Part shown: piece after piece, positions 1 to 6,724 of the stretch
Layout: each line of letters opens with the position of its first letter
Numbering within the stretch: position 1 is the stretch's first letter
Assembly (NCBI GenBank): GCA_027450125.1
Contig: DAIDKG010000035.1
Coordinates: 1 to 8,849, forward strand
Length of the DNA: 8,849 bases
Direction of reading: 5' to 3'
Source of the DNA: Bordetella sp.
GTDB taxonomy: Bacteria; Pseudomonadota; Gammaproteobacteria; Burkholderiales; Burkholderiaceae_B
Notes under the pieces: generated by a model
Told to the model about the DNA's origin: nothing
Seen by the model: the letters and a program-made list of their open reading frames with translations, nothing else
Databases searched by the model: none
Translations under genes and position numbers: made by a program

Positions 1-142
1 CTTCAACCCCGTGATGTGCATGGCGGCGCGCCACACCATCGCCCAGGTCAATTGCGTGGTCGAACTGGGCGAGCTCGCCCCCGAGCACGTGATGACGCCG
101 GGGATCTTCGTACAGACCGTGGTGCCTGTGGGACAGGAATGA
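1..142 (+). CDS. pcaI: CoA-transferase subunit A (alpha), C-terminal fragment, cut by window edge
   Basis: The reading frame entering at base 2 runs 46 codons to TGA at 140-142. The visible residues include FNPVMCMAARHTIAQVN, ELGELAPEHVMTPGIF and a VQTVVPV tail. This is the usual C-terminus of class I CoA-transferase alpha subunits (PcaI/ScoA/AtoD type), where the P-E-x-V-x-T-P-G-I-[FY]-V block precedes the last strand. The alpha subunit carries the CoA-binding glycine-rich segment (outside the window) and pairs with the beta subunit to move CoA from succinyl-CoA to a 3-oxoacid in the cytoplasm. The beta-subunit gene follows immediately, with the TGA overlapped by or next to its start codon, so the two are almost certainly co-transcribed and translationally coupled. 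The substrate (3-oxoadipate versus acetoacetate) cannot be settled from this fragment. Confidence 0.85.
   Translation, partial: FNPVMCMAARHTIAQVNCVVELGELAPEHVMTPGIFVQTVVPVGQE
131..138 (+). promoter_or_regulatory. Ribosome binding site deciding the CoA-transferase beta start
   Basis: GGACAGGA lies just before two in-frame ATG codons, at 139 and 145. The AGGA core (135-138) is 6 nt from the ATG at 145, the usual spacing, but directly abuts the ATG at 139. The ATG at 139 overlaps the upstream TGA as ATGA and could use the GGGA at 130-133 instead. I prefer 145; the choice changes the product by only two residues. Confidence 0.5.
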
Positions 143-144
143 CC

Positions 145-846
145 ATGACGACCCATTCCCTGCGCCTGACGCGCCAGCAGATCGCCCAGCGCGTGGCGCA
201 CGACATCCCCGACGGCTCGGTGGTCAACCTGGGCATCGGCATTCCCACGCTAGTGTCCGACTACCTGCCCGCGGACCGCGAGATCCTGATGCACAGCGAG
301 AACGGCATCCTGGGCATGGGGCCGCTGGCCGCCGAGGGCGCGGGCGACCCCGACCTCATCAATGCCAGCCGCCAGCGCATCACGCTGATGCCGGGCGCCT
401 CGATCTCCGAGCACACGGTCTCGTTCGCCATGATGCGCGGCGGAAAGCTGGACTACACGGTGCTGGGCGGCTTTCAGGTAGCGGCCAACGGCGACCTGGC
501 CAACTGGATCACCGATGCGCCCGACGCGATTCCGGCCGTGGGCGGCGCTATGGACTTGGCCGTGGGCGCGCGACAGGTCTACGTGACCATGGAGCACGTC
601 ACGCGCGACGGCGCGCCCAGGCTGCTGGAACAATGCACCTATCCGCTGACCGGCCTGGCCTGCGTGGACCGGATCTACACCGACCTGGCCGTGATCGACA
701 TCGGCGAGCAGGGGTTCGTGGTCCATGCCATTGCGCAAGGCATGACGCTGGACCAGCTGCAGACCATGACGGGAGCCACGCTGCATGCGCCCGAGCCGCC
801 CCGGATCCTCACGCTGGACGCCCAGGGACTGGTGCAATACACCTAG
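145..846 (+). CDS. pcaJ: CoA-transferase subunit B (3-oxoadipate/3-oxoacid CoA-transferase beta)
   Basis: The 233-residue product is a full-length class I CoA-transferase beta subunit (family members are about 210-235 aa). It has the N-terminal GIGIPT loop (residues 30-35) and the SENG motif (51-54), whose Glu52 is the expected catalytic residue forming the glutamyl-CoA thioester. Further family blocks are SFAMMRGG, GDLANW, IPAVGGAMDLAVGARQV and CTYPLTG-ACV-RIYTDLAV. These agree closely with PcaJ as I remember it, so conversion of 3-oxoadipate plus succinyl-CoA to 3-oxoadipyl-CoA plus succinate (end of the beta-ketoadipate pathway) is the best guess. Acetoacetate (ScoB/AtoA) or another 3-oxoacid cannot be excluded, because no other catabolic gene is visible. 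It follows the alpha-subunit gene without a gap. The terminal TAG lies inside a CTAG that begins a 16-bp repeat-end sequence (843-858), so the natural C-terminus may have been altered there. Confidence 0.85.
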   Translation: MTTHSLRLTRQQIAQRVAHDIPDGSVVNLGIGIPTLVSDYLPADREILMHSENGILGMGPLAAEGAGDPDLINASRQRITLMPGASISEHTVSFAMMRGGKLDYTVLGGFQVAANGDLANWITDAPDAIPAVGGAMDLAVGARQVYVTMEHVTRDGAPRLLEQCTYPLTGLACVDRIYTDLAVIDIGEQGFVVHAIAQGMTLDQLQTMTGATLHAPEPPRILTLDAQGLVQYT

Positions 847-858
847 TGTCGTGTCCCG
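843..858. repeat. Isolated copy of the end of the 7657-7843 repeat element
   Basis: CTAGTGTCGTGTCCCG matches the left end of the palindromic repeat (7657-7672) at 15 of 16 positions. The only difference is T for A at position 11, and at that position the right end of the repeat also reads T. The match stops after CCCG and no second end is found nearby, so this would be a solo end or remnant. It supplies the stop codon of the CoA-transferase beta gene and fills the gap to the convergent gene ending at 860. A chance match this good to one chosen 16-mer in a window this size is unlikely, but I cannot exclude it. Confidence 0.5.
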
Positions 859-859
859 C

Positions 860-1675
860 TCAGCGCGAGAACAGAAAGCGCGACAGCGGCCTCGCAGCCC
901 AGCTCGTTGCCGCCAGCAAGACGCGCTGCACCCTGGCCGGAAGATCCAGGGGCTTGATCATCATCTTGACGCTCATCTCGACGGGCAGGCTGCGCATCAC
1001 CATTTCGCTGACCCGTTCGATCCGGCGCGCGCTGAACTGCGGATCGCCGGCGCGCTCGGGATAGCGCGCAGCCAGCACGTGGCGCATGGCGATCTCCTCG
1101 TCCTCGTTGCGGATTTCGAGCGAGCGCCGCAAGAGCGCGCGGAACACGGCGTAGCGGCCGAGCTTCTCGGCCTGGTTGTATTGCTTGAAATACTGATAGA
1201 AGACTTTGTAGTGGTGCACTTCGTCCGCATGGATGCGGCCGGCAAGGGCGGCGAGCACAGGCTCGTGCGCGCACTGGCCTATCGTGCGGTACAGGCTGGA
1301 CGTTCCGGTCTCGATCACGCAGCGCGCCACCAGTTCGAGCGCCCGGGTCTTCTCGAGCTGCTCGCGCGAACAGGTCTTGGCGTATTCGTCGAAAAAGCCC
1401 TTGAACGATGCGTCCCAGTCGAAATCGGGCCACACGGCGCCGATATAGGCTTTAAGGGCGCGGCCATGCTGCAGCTCCTCGGCCTCCCAGTCCTCGCGCA
1501 GCCAGGCGCAAAAAGCCTCGTCGCCGTCGAAAAAATCGACCAGCGTGTGCGAATACAGGTCCGAACCGCTCTCGACAAAAGACGCCGCGCACAACAGCAG
1601 CATCAGATCTTCATCGGCTGTTGCGCGTTGAACGTCCACGCTCGAAAAATCGATATCCTCGACACGCCATCGCAT
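860..1675 (-). CDS. Ferritin-like / acyl-ACP-desaturase-like di-iron protein of unknown function
   Basis: This 271-residue, mostly helical, soluble protein has the complete ligand set of a four-helix di-iron centre. The residues are Glu35 (in FVESGS), Glu67 and His70 (EELQHG), Glu122 (VIETG), and Glu152 and His155 (ADEVHHY). The order E / ExxH / E / ExxH, and the look of EELQHG and DEVHHY, recall the EENRHG and DEKRHE motifs of soluble acyl-ACP desaturases. A ferritin-like oxidase or oxygenase is equally possible, and the substrate is unknown. Residues 230-271 are basic and partly hydrophobic and could touch a membrane or partner. There is no signal peptide. The start at 1675 is supported by GGAG 7 nt upstream. 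It is the last gene of the prkA-yeaH-spoVR operon, 30 nt after spoVR, which points to a role in that module. No terminator is visible before the convergent CoA-transferase gene. Confidence 0.8.
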   Translation of the reverse strand: MRWRVEDIDFSSVDVQRATADEDLMLLLCAASFVESGSDLYSHTLVDFFDGDEAFCAWLREDWEAEELQHGRALKAYIGAVWPDFDWDASFKGFFDEYAKTCSREQLEKTRALELVARCVIETGTSSLYRTIGQCAHEPVLAALAGRIHADEVHHYKVFYQYFKQYNQAEKLGRYAVFRALLRRSLEIRNEDEEIAMRHVLAARYPERAGDPQFSARRIERVSEMVMRSLPVEMSVKMMIKPLDLPARVQRVLLAATSWAARPLSRFLFSR

Positions 1676-1705
1676 GGCATCGCTCCGCTACATTTGAATC
1701 CATGC

Positions 1706-3253
1706 TCAGGGATCGACCTGTCGATACGACAGCACAGTCCCGTCCGGAAGAACCTCTTCCATGCGCACCCGAAAGCCCCATAGCCGCCCCAGGTGCTTCA
1801 TGACCTGGTCGGCCTCGTCCTCGGCCAGCGGCCGGCCGCGGACCTGCTGGTAGCGCAGGAGCAGGGAACGATCCGTGTCCCGGCAATAGCGCACGACCTG
1901 GATGTCCGGCAGCTGGTTGTCACGATCGTATTGTGAGGCCAGAAGGCGCCGGATGTCGCGATAGCCCTCTTCGTCGTGGATGGCGGCGACTTCGAGCTTG
2001 GGATTGGCTTGCCTGTCGGAGATCGCGAAGAAGCGGAACTCGCGGATGAGCCGGGGCGAGAGGTACTGCGCGATGAAGGACTCGTCCTTGAAGTTGCGCA
2101 TCGCAAAATCCATCGTGGCGAGCCAGTCGCCTCCGGCGATATCGGGAAACCACTTTTTGTCTTCGGCAGTCGGCGCCTCGCAGATGCGCCGGATGTCCGA
2201 CATCATGGCGTAGCCCAGCGCGTAAGGGTTCAGGCCACCATAGCCGCGCTCGTCGAAGCCGCGCTGGCTGATCACACCGGTATGGCTTTGCAGGAACTCC
2301 ATCATGAAGCCGTCGGTGACCTGGCCGTCCCGGTGCAGGCGATTGAGCAAGGTGTAATGCCAGAACGTGGCCCAGCCTTCGTTCATGACCTTGGTCTGCG
2401 ACTGGGGATAGAAGTACTGGGCGATCTTGCGCACGATGCGCACCAGCTCGCGCTGCCAGGGTTCGAGCCTGGGCGCGTGCTTTTCAATGAAGTAGAGCAG
2501 GTTCTCCTCGGGCTCGGGAGGAAACACCGGCTGCCGGCCGTCAGGCGCATCTTCTGCGGCCGCCGCGGGCACCGTGCGCCACAGGTCGTTGTATTGCAGC
2601 CGGGCATGCTCCTCGCGCTCGGCCTGGCGCCTGGCCTCCTCGGGGTACGAGATCGGCGCCGGCCGCTTGTAGCGGTCCACGCCTTGCAGGCTGAGCGCAT
2701 GGCAGGAATCGAGCACGGCCTCGACGGCCTCGAAACCATGGCGGTCTTCGCAATCCATCACGTACTTGCGCGCGAAAACCAGGTAGTCCAGGATGCCGTC
2801 GGCATCCGTCCACTGGCGGAACAGGTAATTGCCCTTGAAGAAGGAGTTGTGCCCGTAGCAGGCATGGGCGATGACCAAGGCCTGCATGGCCATGGAATTC
2901 TCTTCCATCAGATAGGCGATGCAGGGATTGGAGTTGATGACGATCTCGTAGGCCAGCCCCTGCATGCCCTTGCGGTAGTACTGCTCGTTGCGGATGAACT
3001 CCTTGCCGTACGACCAGTGCGGATAGCCGATGGGCAGGCCGCCTGAAGCATAGGCGTCGAGCATCTGCTCGGAGGTGATGATCTCGATCTGATTGGGATA
3101 GGTGTCCAGCCCGTAGGCCTGGGCCGTCCTGGCGATGACCTCGTCATAGCGCTGGATCAGTTCGAAGGTCCACTCCGAACCGGTGGATATGGGATGGCCG
3201 GGGCGCTCCAGGGCCTGGATCTCGGCATTGACGCCATTGAGGGAGGTTTTCAT
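1706..3253 (-). CDS. spoVR: SpoVR family protein (YcgB-like)
   Basis: The product is 515 residues; E. coli YcgB is about 510. Family hallmarks are an N-terminal W-x-F-E-L-I-x-x-Y-D helix (28-37), YPNQIEIITSEQMLDAYAS (52-70) and GYPHWSYGKEF (76-86). They continue with YLMEEN (114-119), AHACYGHNSFFKGNYLFRQW (129-148), MNEGWATFWHYTLLNRL (290-306) and GLNPYALGY (340-348). The C-terminal 100 residues form the variable alpha/beta part. The family is named for spore cortex formation in Bacillus, but the protein is widespread in non-sporulating proteobacteria and its biochemical activity is unresolved. Conserved E117/E118, H130, H135, E292 and H299 could bind a metal (my inference). The ATG at 3253 overlaps the yeaH stop as ATGA, with AAGGAGG 10 nt upstream, so translation is probably coupled. 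The frame stays open well upstream inside yeaH, but the family N-terminus fixes this start. Confidence 0.96.
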   Translation of the reverse strand: MKTSLNGVNAEIQALERPGHPISTGSEWTFELIQRYDEVIARTAQAYGLDTYPNQIEIITSEQMLDAYASGGLPIGYPHWSYGKEFIRNEQYYRKGMQGLAYEIVINSNPCIAYLMEENSMAMQALVIAHACYGHNSFFKGNYLFRQWTDADGILDYLVFARKYVMDCEDRHGFEAVEAVLDSCHALSLQGVDRYKRPAPISYPEEARRQAEREEHARLQYNDLWRTVPAAAAEDAPDGRQPVFPPEPEENLLYFIEKHAPRLEPWQRELVRIVRKIAQYFYPQSQTKVMNEGWATFWHYTLLNRLHRDGQVTDGFMMEFLQSHTGVISQRGFDERGYGGLNPYALGYAMMSDIRRICEAPTAEDKKWFPDIAGGDWLATMDFAMRNFKDESFIAQYLSPRLIREFRFFAISDRQANPKLEVAAIHDEEGYRDIRRLLASQYDRDNQLPDIQVVRYCRDTDRSLLLRYQQVRGRPLAEDEADQVMKHLGRLWGFRVRMEEVLPDGTVLSYRQVDP

Positions 3254-4515
3254 GACTGAACGGCCTCCTTCCTGAAAAGTTCGTGGAACACGGGGAAGAT
3301 CTCGCCGCGCTCGTGGATGCGGCGCATGGCGAAGTTCGCCGCCGCTTCCTGCTCGTATTCGGCCCACAGGCTGCTCTTGCGCGCCTCGGACGAGTCGGGC
3401 ACTTCGATATAGGCGAAGTAGCGTGCTGCCGGCAGCAGGTTCTCGGCGAGAAAGCGCGCGCTCTTGCCGGCGTCGGCGCCGAAGGAATCGCCGTCGCTGG
3501 CCTGCGCGGCGTAGATGTCCCAGTCCGCCGGCGGGTAACGCTCGATCATGATCTGGTGCATGAGCTCCAGCGCCGACAGCACGATGGTGCCGCCGCTCTT
3601 GGTGTCGTAGAAGAAGGTCTGTTCGTCGACCTCCTCGGCGTTGTCGGTATGGCGGATGAACACCACGTCGACATGCTCGTACTTGCGCGACAGGAACATG
3701 TAAAGCAGCGTGAAAAAGCGCTTGGCCAGGTCCTTCTTGCTCTCGTCCATGGAGCCCGACACGTCCATGAGGCAGAACATGACGGCGCGCGCCACCGGGA
3801 CGCTGACGGCCACGCGGTGGCGATAGCGCAGATCGAGATCGTCCAGGAAGGGCACCCGCGCCACCCGGCCTGCCCATTCTTCGACCTCGGCGCGCAAGGC
3901 GGCCAGCTCTTCTTGCGGCGCATCGCGGGCCGTCGCTTCCTCCAGGCGGGCCTGGGCCCGCTCCAGCTCGCTGCGCGCGTTCATGCCCAGCGCCACGCGG
4001 CGCGACAGCGAGGCCTTGAGCGTGCGGCCTATGCTCAGCTGGCTGGGCGAGCCCGTGGTGGTGTAGCCGGCGCGCTGCCATTTGGTTTCCGACACATCGC
4101 CCAGCTGGGTGCGCGCCAGGTGCGGCAGCTCCAGGTCGTCGAAGAACAGGCTGAGGAACTCGGCGCGCGACAGGCTGAAGGTGAACTGGTCCACCGACTC
4201 GCCCTCGCCGGCTTCGGAACCGTCGCCCTCGCCGCCGCCCTGGGGTCGATCCAGCTGGTCGCCCCTGGCGAACTCCTTGTTGCCGGGGAGCACGGTCTCG
4301 CGATCGCCGCCCTGGTCGACCCGGAAGTGCGGTTCGGAAATGTCGCGCACGGGCAGCTTGACCTCGCCGCCCTGCTCCATGTCTTCGATGGAGCGGTCGC
4401 GGATCATGTCGCCGACCGCCTTGCGGATCTGCTCCTTGTAGCGGCGCAGGAACCGTTCGCGATTGGCCGCGCTTTTATTGCGGCCGTTCAGGCGTCTGTC
4501 TATGAGCGAATTCAT
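3250..4515 (-). CDS. yeaH: YeaH/YhbH family protein (DUF444, vWA-like)
   Basis: The 421-residue product matches E. coli YeaH (about 427 aa). The N-terminus is highly basic (DRRLNGRNKSAANRERFLRRY, beginning at residue 6). A Gly/Glu/Asp-rich flexible linker (93-107, PQGGGEGDGSE...) is typical of the family and is followed by the FFDDLELPHL block (124-133). The C-terminal half is a von Willebrand A-like domain with a MIDAS metal motif, D251-x-S253-x-S255 (MDVSGSMDES). A threonine at 310 in KSGGT and an aspartate at 341 in SDGD are candidates for the remaining metal contacts. A Glu/Ala-rich coiled-coil-like segment spans about 182-218. The protein is cytoplasmic, and vWA domains usually mediate protein-protein contacts. 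It is always found next to prkA and is regarded as its partner. It starts 15 nt after the prkA stop, with a GGGG-type ribosome site 6 nt upstream, and its TGA overlaps the spoVR ATG. Confidence 0.95.
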   Translation of the reverse strand: MNSLIDRRLNGRNKSAANRERFLRRYKEQIRKAVGDMIRDRSIEDMEQGGEVKLPVRDISEPHFRVDQGGDRETVLPGNKEFARGDQLDRPQGGGEGDGSEAGEGESVDQFTFSLSRAEFLSLFFDDLELPHLARTQLGDVSETKWQRAGYTTTGSPSQLSIGRTLKASLSRRVALGMNARSELERAQARLEEATARDAPQEELAALRAEVEEWAGRVARVPFLDDLDLRYRHRVAVSVPVARAVMFCLMDVSGSMDESKKDLAKRFFTLLYMFLSRKYEHVDVVFIRHTDNAEEVDEQTFFYDTKSGGTIVLSALELMHQIMIERYPPADWDIYAAQASDGDSFGADAGKSARFLAENLLPAARYFAYIEVPDSSEARKSSLWAEYEQEAAANFAMRRIHERGEIFPVFHELFRKEAVQS

Positions 4516-4530
4516 GGCACACCCCGCTCA

Positions 4531-6456
4531 TCAGGAGGACTTCCTTACCCGCAAATACCATTCGCACAGCAGCCTGACCTGCTTCTCGGTATAGCCCTTG
4601 CTGACCATGCGATCCACGAAGCTCTGGTGCTTGTTCTTGTCGTCGGCCGATGCCTTGGCATTGAACGAGATCACGGGCAGCAGGTCCTCGGTATTGGAGA
4701 ACATCTTCTTCTCGATCACCTCGCGCAGCTTCTCGTAGCTGGTCCAGGCCGGGTTGCGCCCGGCGTTGTTGGCGCGGGCCCGCAGCACGAAATTGACGAT
4801 CTCGTTGCGAAAATCCTTGGGGTTGGCGATGCCGGCGGGCTTTTCGATCTTTTCCAGTTCGTCGTTGAGCGCGCCGCGGTCGAAGCTTTCGCCGGTTTCC
4901 GGGTCGCGGAACTCCTCGTCCTGGATCCAGCAGTCGGCGAACGTGACATAGCGGTCGAAGATGTTCTGGCCGTACTCGGAATACGACTCCAGATAGGCCG
5001 TCTGGATTTCCTTGCCGATGAACTCCGCATAGCGCGGCGCCAGGTAGCCCTTGATGAATTCAAGGTAGCGGCGGCGCACCTCTTCCTGCAGGTCGTCGCG
5101 AACGATGCGCTGCTCCAGCACGTACATCAGGTGCACGGGATTGGCCGCCACCTCGGTCTGGTCGTAGTTGAAGACCGAGGAGAGGATCTTGTAGGCAAAG
5201 CGCGTGGACACGCCCGTCATGCCTTCGTCGATGCCGGCGTACTCCTTGTATTCCTGCAGCGCCTTGGCCTTGGGATCGACGTCCTTGAGCGATTCGCCGT
5301 CATAGACGCGCATCTTGGAATAGATGCTGGAATTCTCGGCTTCCTTCAGGCGCGTCAGCACCGAGAACTGCGCCATCATGTCCAGCGTTCCCGGCGCGCA
5401 GGGCGCGTTGGACAGCGAGCTGTTGCGCAGCAGCTTCTCGTAGATGCGCACCTCCTCAGTCACCTGCAGGCAGTACGGCACCTTGACGATGTAGATGCGG
5501 TCCAGGAATGCCTCGTTGTGCTTGTTGTTGCGAAAGGTCTGCCACTCGGCCTCGTTGGAATGCGCGAGGATCATGCCGTTGAACGGAATGGCGGAGAAAC
5601 CTTCGGTGCCCTTGAAATTGCCCTCCTGCGTCGCGGTCAGCAGCGGATGCAGCATCTTGATGGGCGCCTTGAACATCTCGACGAATTCGAGCAGGCCCTG
5701 ATTGGCCAGGCACAGGCCGCCGGAGTAGCTGTAGGCGTCGGGATCGTCCTGCGAGTAGCGGTCGAGCATGCGGATGTCGACCTTGCCCACCAGCGAGGAT
5801 ATGTCCTGGTTGTTCTCGTCGCCCGGCTCGGTCTTGGCGATGGCCACCTGGCGCAGCACCGAGGGCATGAGCTTGACCACGCGGAACCGCGAGACGTCGC
5901 CTTCGAATTCCTTCAGGCGCTTGACGGCCCAGGGCGACATGATGCCGCTCAGGCAACGCGTGGGGATGCCGTACTCGGCCTGCAGCTGCTGGCCGAATAT
6001 TTCGGGGTTGAACAGTCCCAGCGGCGATTCGTTGACCGGCGAGCCCTTGAGCGCATAGATGGGATAGCGCTCCATCAGGGCCTTCAGGCGTTCGGCGATG
6101 GACGATTTGCCCCCGCCGACGGGGCCCAGCAGGTACAGGATCTGCTTGCGCTCTTCCAGGCCTTGCGAGGCGTGCTTGAAGAAAGCCACGATCTGCTCGA
6201 TGACCTCTTCCATGCCGTAGAACTCGCGAAACGCCGGATAGCGCTTCAGGAGGCGGTTGGAAAACAGGCGTGAGAGACGCTGGTCGTTGCGGGTATCGAC
6301 CAGCTCCGGCTCGCCGATGGCAGCCAGCATGCGCTGCGCGGGGCTGGCGTAGACCATCGGGTCCTGCCTGGCCAGTTCCAGGAATTCGTCGAGCGAGAAC
6401 TCGGCCTCCTGATCGCGGGCGTATTGCGATTTGAAACCTTCGAGGATGTTGCTCAT
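4531..6456 (-). CDS. prkA: PrkA family AAA+ serine protein kinase/protease (YeaG)
   Basis: The product is 641 residues (E. coli YeaG is 644). The N-terminal AAA+ domain (about 20-390) contains a Walker A motif GPVGGGKSS (111-119). An acidic/hydrophobic GLLEFVEM segment (254-261) sits in the Walker B position, and a sensor-like PFNGMILAHSNEAEW block covers 291-305. The C-terminal PrkA domain (about 400-641) ends in a basic VRKSS tail. PrkA was described as a serine kinase; Bacillus PrkA has also been reported to act as a Lon-like ATP-dependent protease, so the activity is best left open. In E. coli, yeaGH is induced by stationary phase and nitrogen starvation. The start at 6456 has AGGAGA 6 nt upstream. 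It is the first gene of the prkA-yeaH-spoVR-di-iron operon, preceded by an AT-richer 275-nt non-coding region with candidate promoters. Confidence 0.97.
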   Translation of the reverse strand: MSNILEGFKSQYARDQEAEFSLDEFLELARQDPMVYASPAQRMLAAIGEPELVDTRNDQRLSRLFSNRLLKRYPAFREFYGMEEVIEQIVAFFKHASQGLEERKQILYLLGPVGGGKSSIAERLKALMERYPIYALKGSPVNESPLGLFNPEIFGQQLQAEYGIPTRCLSGIMSPWAVKRLKEFEGDVSRFRVVKLMPSVLRQVAIAKTEPGDENNQDISSLVGKVDIRMLDRYSQDDPDAYSYSGGLCLANQGLLEFVEMFKAPIKMLHPLLTATQEGNFKGTEGFSAIPFNGMILAHSNEAEWQTFRNNKHNEAFLDRIYIVKVPYCLQVTEEVRIYEKLLRNSSLSNAPCAPGTLDMMAQFSVLTRLKEAENSSIYSKMRVYDGESLKDVDPKAKALQEYKEYAGIDEGMTGVSTRFAYKILSSVFNYDQTEVAANPVHLMYVLEQRIVRDDLQEEVRRRYLEFIKGYLAPRYAEFIGKEIQTAYLESYSEYGQNIFDRYVTFADCWIQDEEFRDPETGESFDRGALNDELEKIEKPAGIANPKDFRNEIVNFVLRARANNAGRNPAWTSYEKLREVIEKKMFSNTEDLLPVISFNAKASADDKNKHQSFVDRMVSKGYTEKQVRLLCEWYLRVRKSS

Positions 6457-6479
6457 GGCCCATCTCCTGCGGATCTCAT

Positions 6480-6499
6480 GCGTCCTAAATGCAGGACGC
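6480..6499. repeat. Perfect inverted repeat in the prkA leader
   Basis: GCGTCCT (6480-6486) and AGGACGC (6493-6499) are perfectly complementary around a 6-nt spacer, AAATGC. It lies 24-43 nt before the prkA ATG, so it could be a repressor operator or an mRNA hairpin just upstream of the ribosome site at 6463-6468. It has no U-run in either orientation, so it is not a standard terminator. Confidence 0.5.
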
Positions 6500-6520
6500 T
6501 TCTGTCATTGTGTGCCTCGG

Positions 6521-6536
6521 GCGTATGCGATGCCAG
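6521..6536 (-). promoter_or_regulatory. Candidate sigma-54 (-24/-12) promoter for prkA
   Basis: Read on the minus strand the site is CTGGCATCGCATACGC. It has a perfect CTGGCA -24 half and the invariant GG-N10-GC spacing. The -12 half is ACGC instead of TTGC, and the -24 half continues TC rather than CG. Initiation would fall near 6510, giving a leader of roughly 55 nt. In E. coli the orthologous yeaGH operon is under NtrC/sigma-54 control as well as general stress control, which makes the match more credible. No clear NtrC-type enhancer site was found upstream. Confidence 0.35.
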
Positions 6537-6558
6537 AGATTCCTACGTTTTCTTTACC

Positions 6559-6575
6559 ACAGGATATAGCCCTGT
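6559..6575 (-). promoter_or_regulatory. Candidate -10 box inside a small dyad, prkA promoter region
   Basis: On the minus strand GCTATATC (6563-6570) resembles an extended -10 of the KCTATA type used by sigma-S and sigma-70 holoenzymes. A TTGTGT about 18 nt upstream is only a poor -35 (3 of 6). The box is enclosed by ACAGG and CCTGT arms (6559-6563, 6571-6575), which would place an operator over the -10. The evidence is weak and based on motif appearance only. Confidence 0.2.
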
Positions 6576-6724
6576 TGGTGAAAGCACACACAATAGAAAG
6601 GATATGAAACCCTATATTCGATTAGGCCCCATTCTTTGAAAACAGTTCCGTGACCACACAAAAATTCAGGGCCGCACTCAAGGCGGTTAAAGCATTACTT
6701 GAAATACATCGAAGCGCCTTTCCG

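Noticed and set aside
245..257. 13-bp exact match (CCACGCTAGTGTC) to the sequence at the left end of the repeat, 7652-7664
   Set aside because: It encodes the conserved IPTLVSD region of the CoA-transferase, and an exact 13-mer shared within a window this size is expected about once by chance. It does not continue into GTCCC like the 843-858 site.
785..1783. 332-codon plus-strand open frame across the ferritin-like gene
   Set aside because: It lies opposite a gene with an intact di-iron ligand set and operon context; the translation has no recognisable domain and low complexity.
3254..4081. The spoVR reading frame stays open about 276 codons upstream of its start
   Set aside because: This stretch is yeaH coding sequence in another frame. 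The SpoVR family N-terminus begins at the ATG at 3253, which has a ribosome site and an ATGA overlap, so there is no fusion.
3283..6273. Very long open frame (996 codons) on the plus strand, antisense to yeaH and prkA
   Set aside because: High-GC antisense shadow: it crosses two genes with clear family identity, shows no recognisable motif, and is biased to His/Ala/Leu/Val as expected from complementing biased codons.
6424..6639. 71-codon plus-strand frame running from within the prkA N-terminus into the upstream region
   Set aside because: It begins antisense to prkA, lacks a ribosome site, and its translation resembles no known protein; the region is better explained as promoter DNA.
6672..6686. 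CCGC/GCGG stem downstream of the dehydrogenase, considered as a terminator
   Set aside because: Only 4 bp of stem with a 7-nt loop, and the short T-run on the minus strand begins several bases after the stem; too weak to call.
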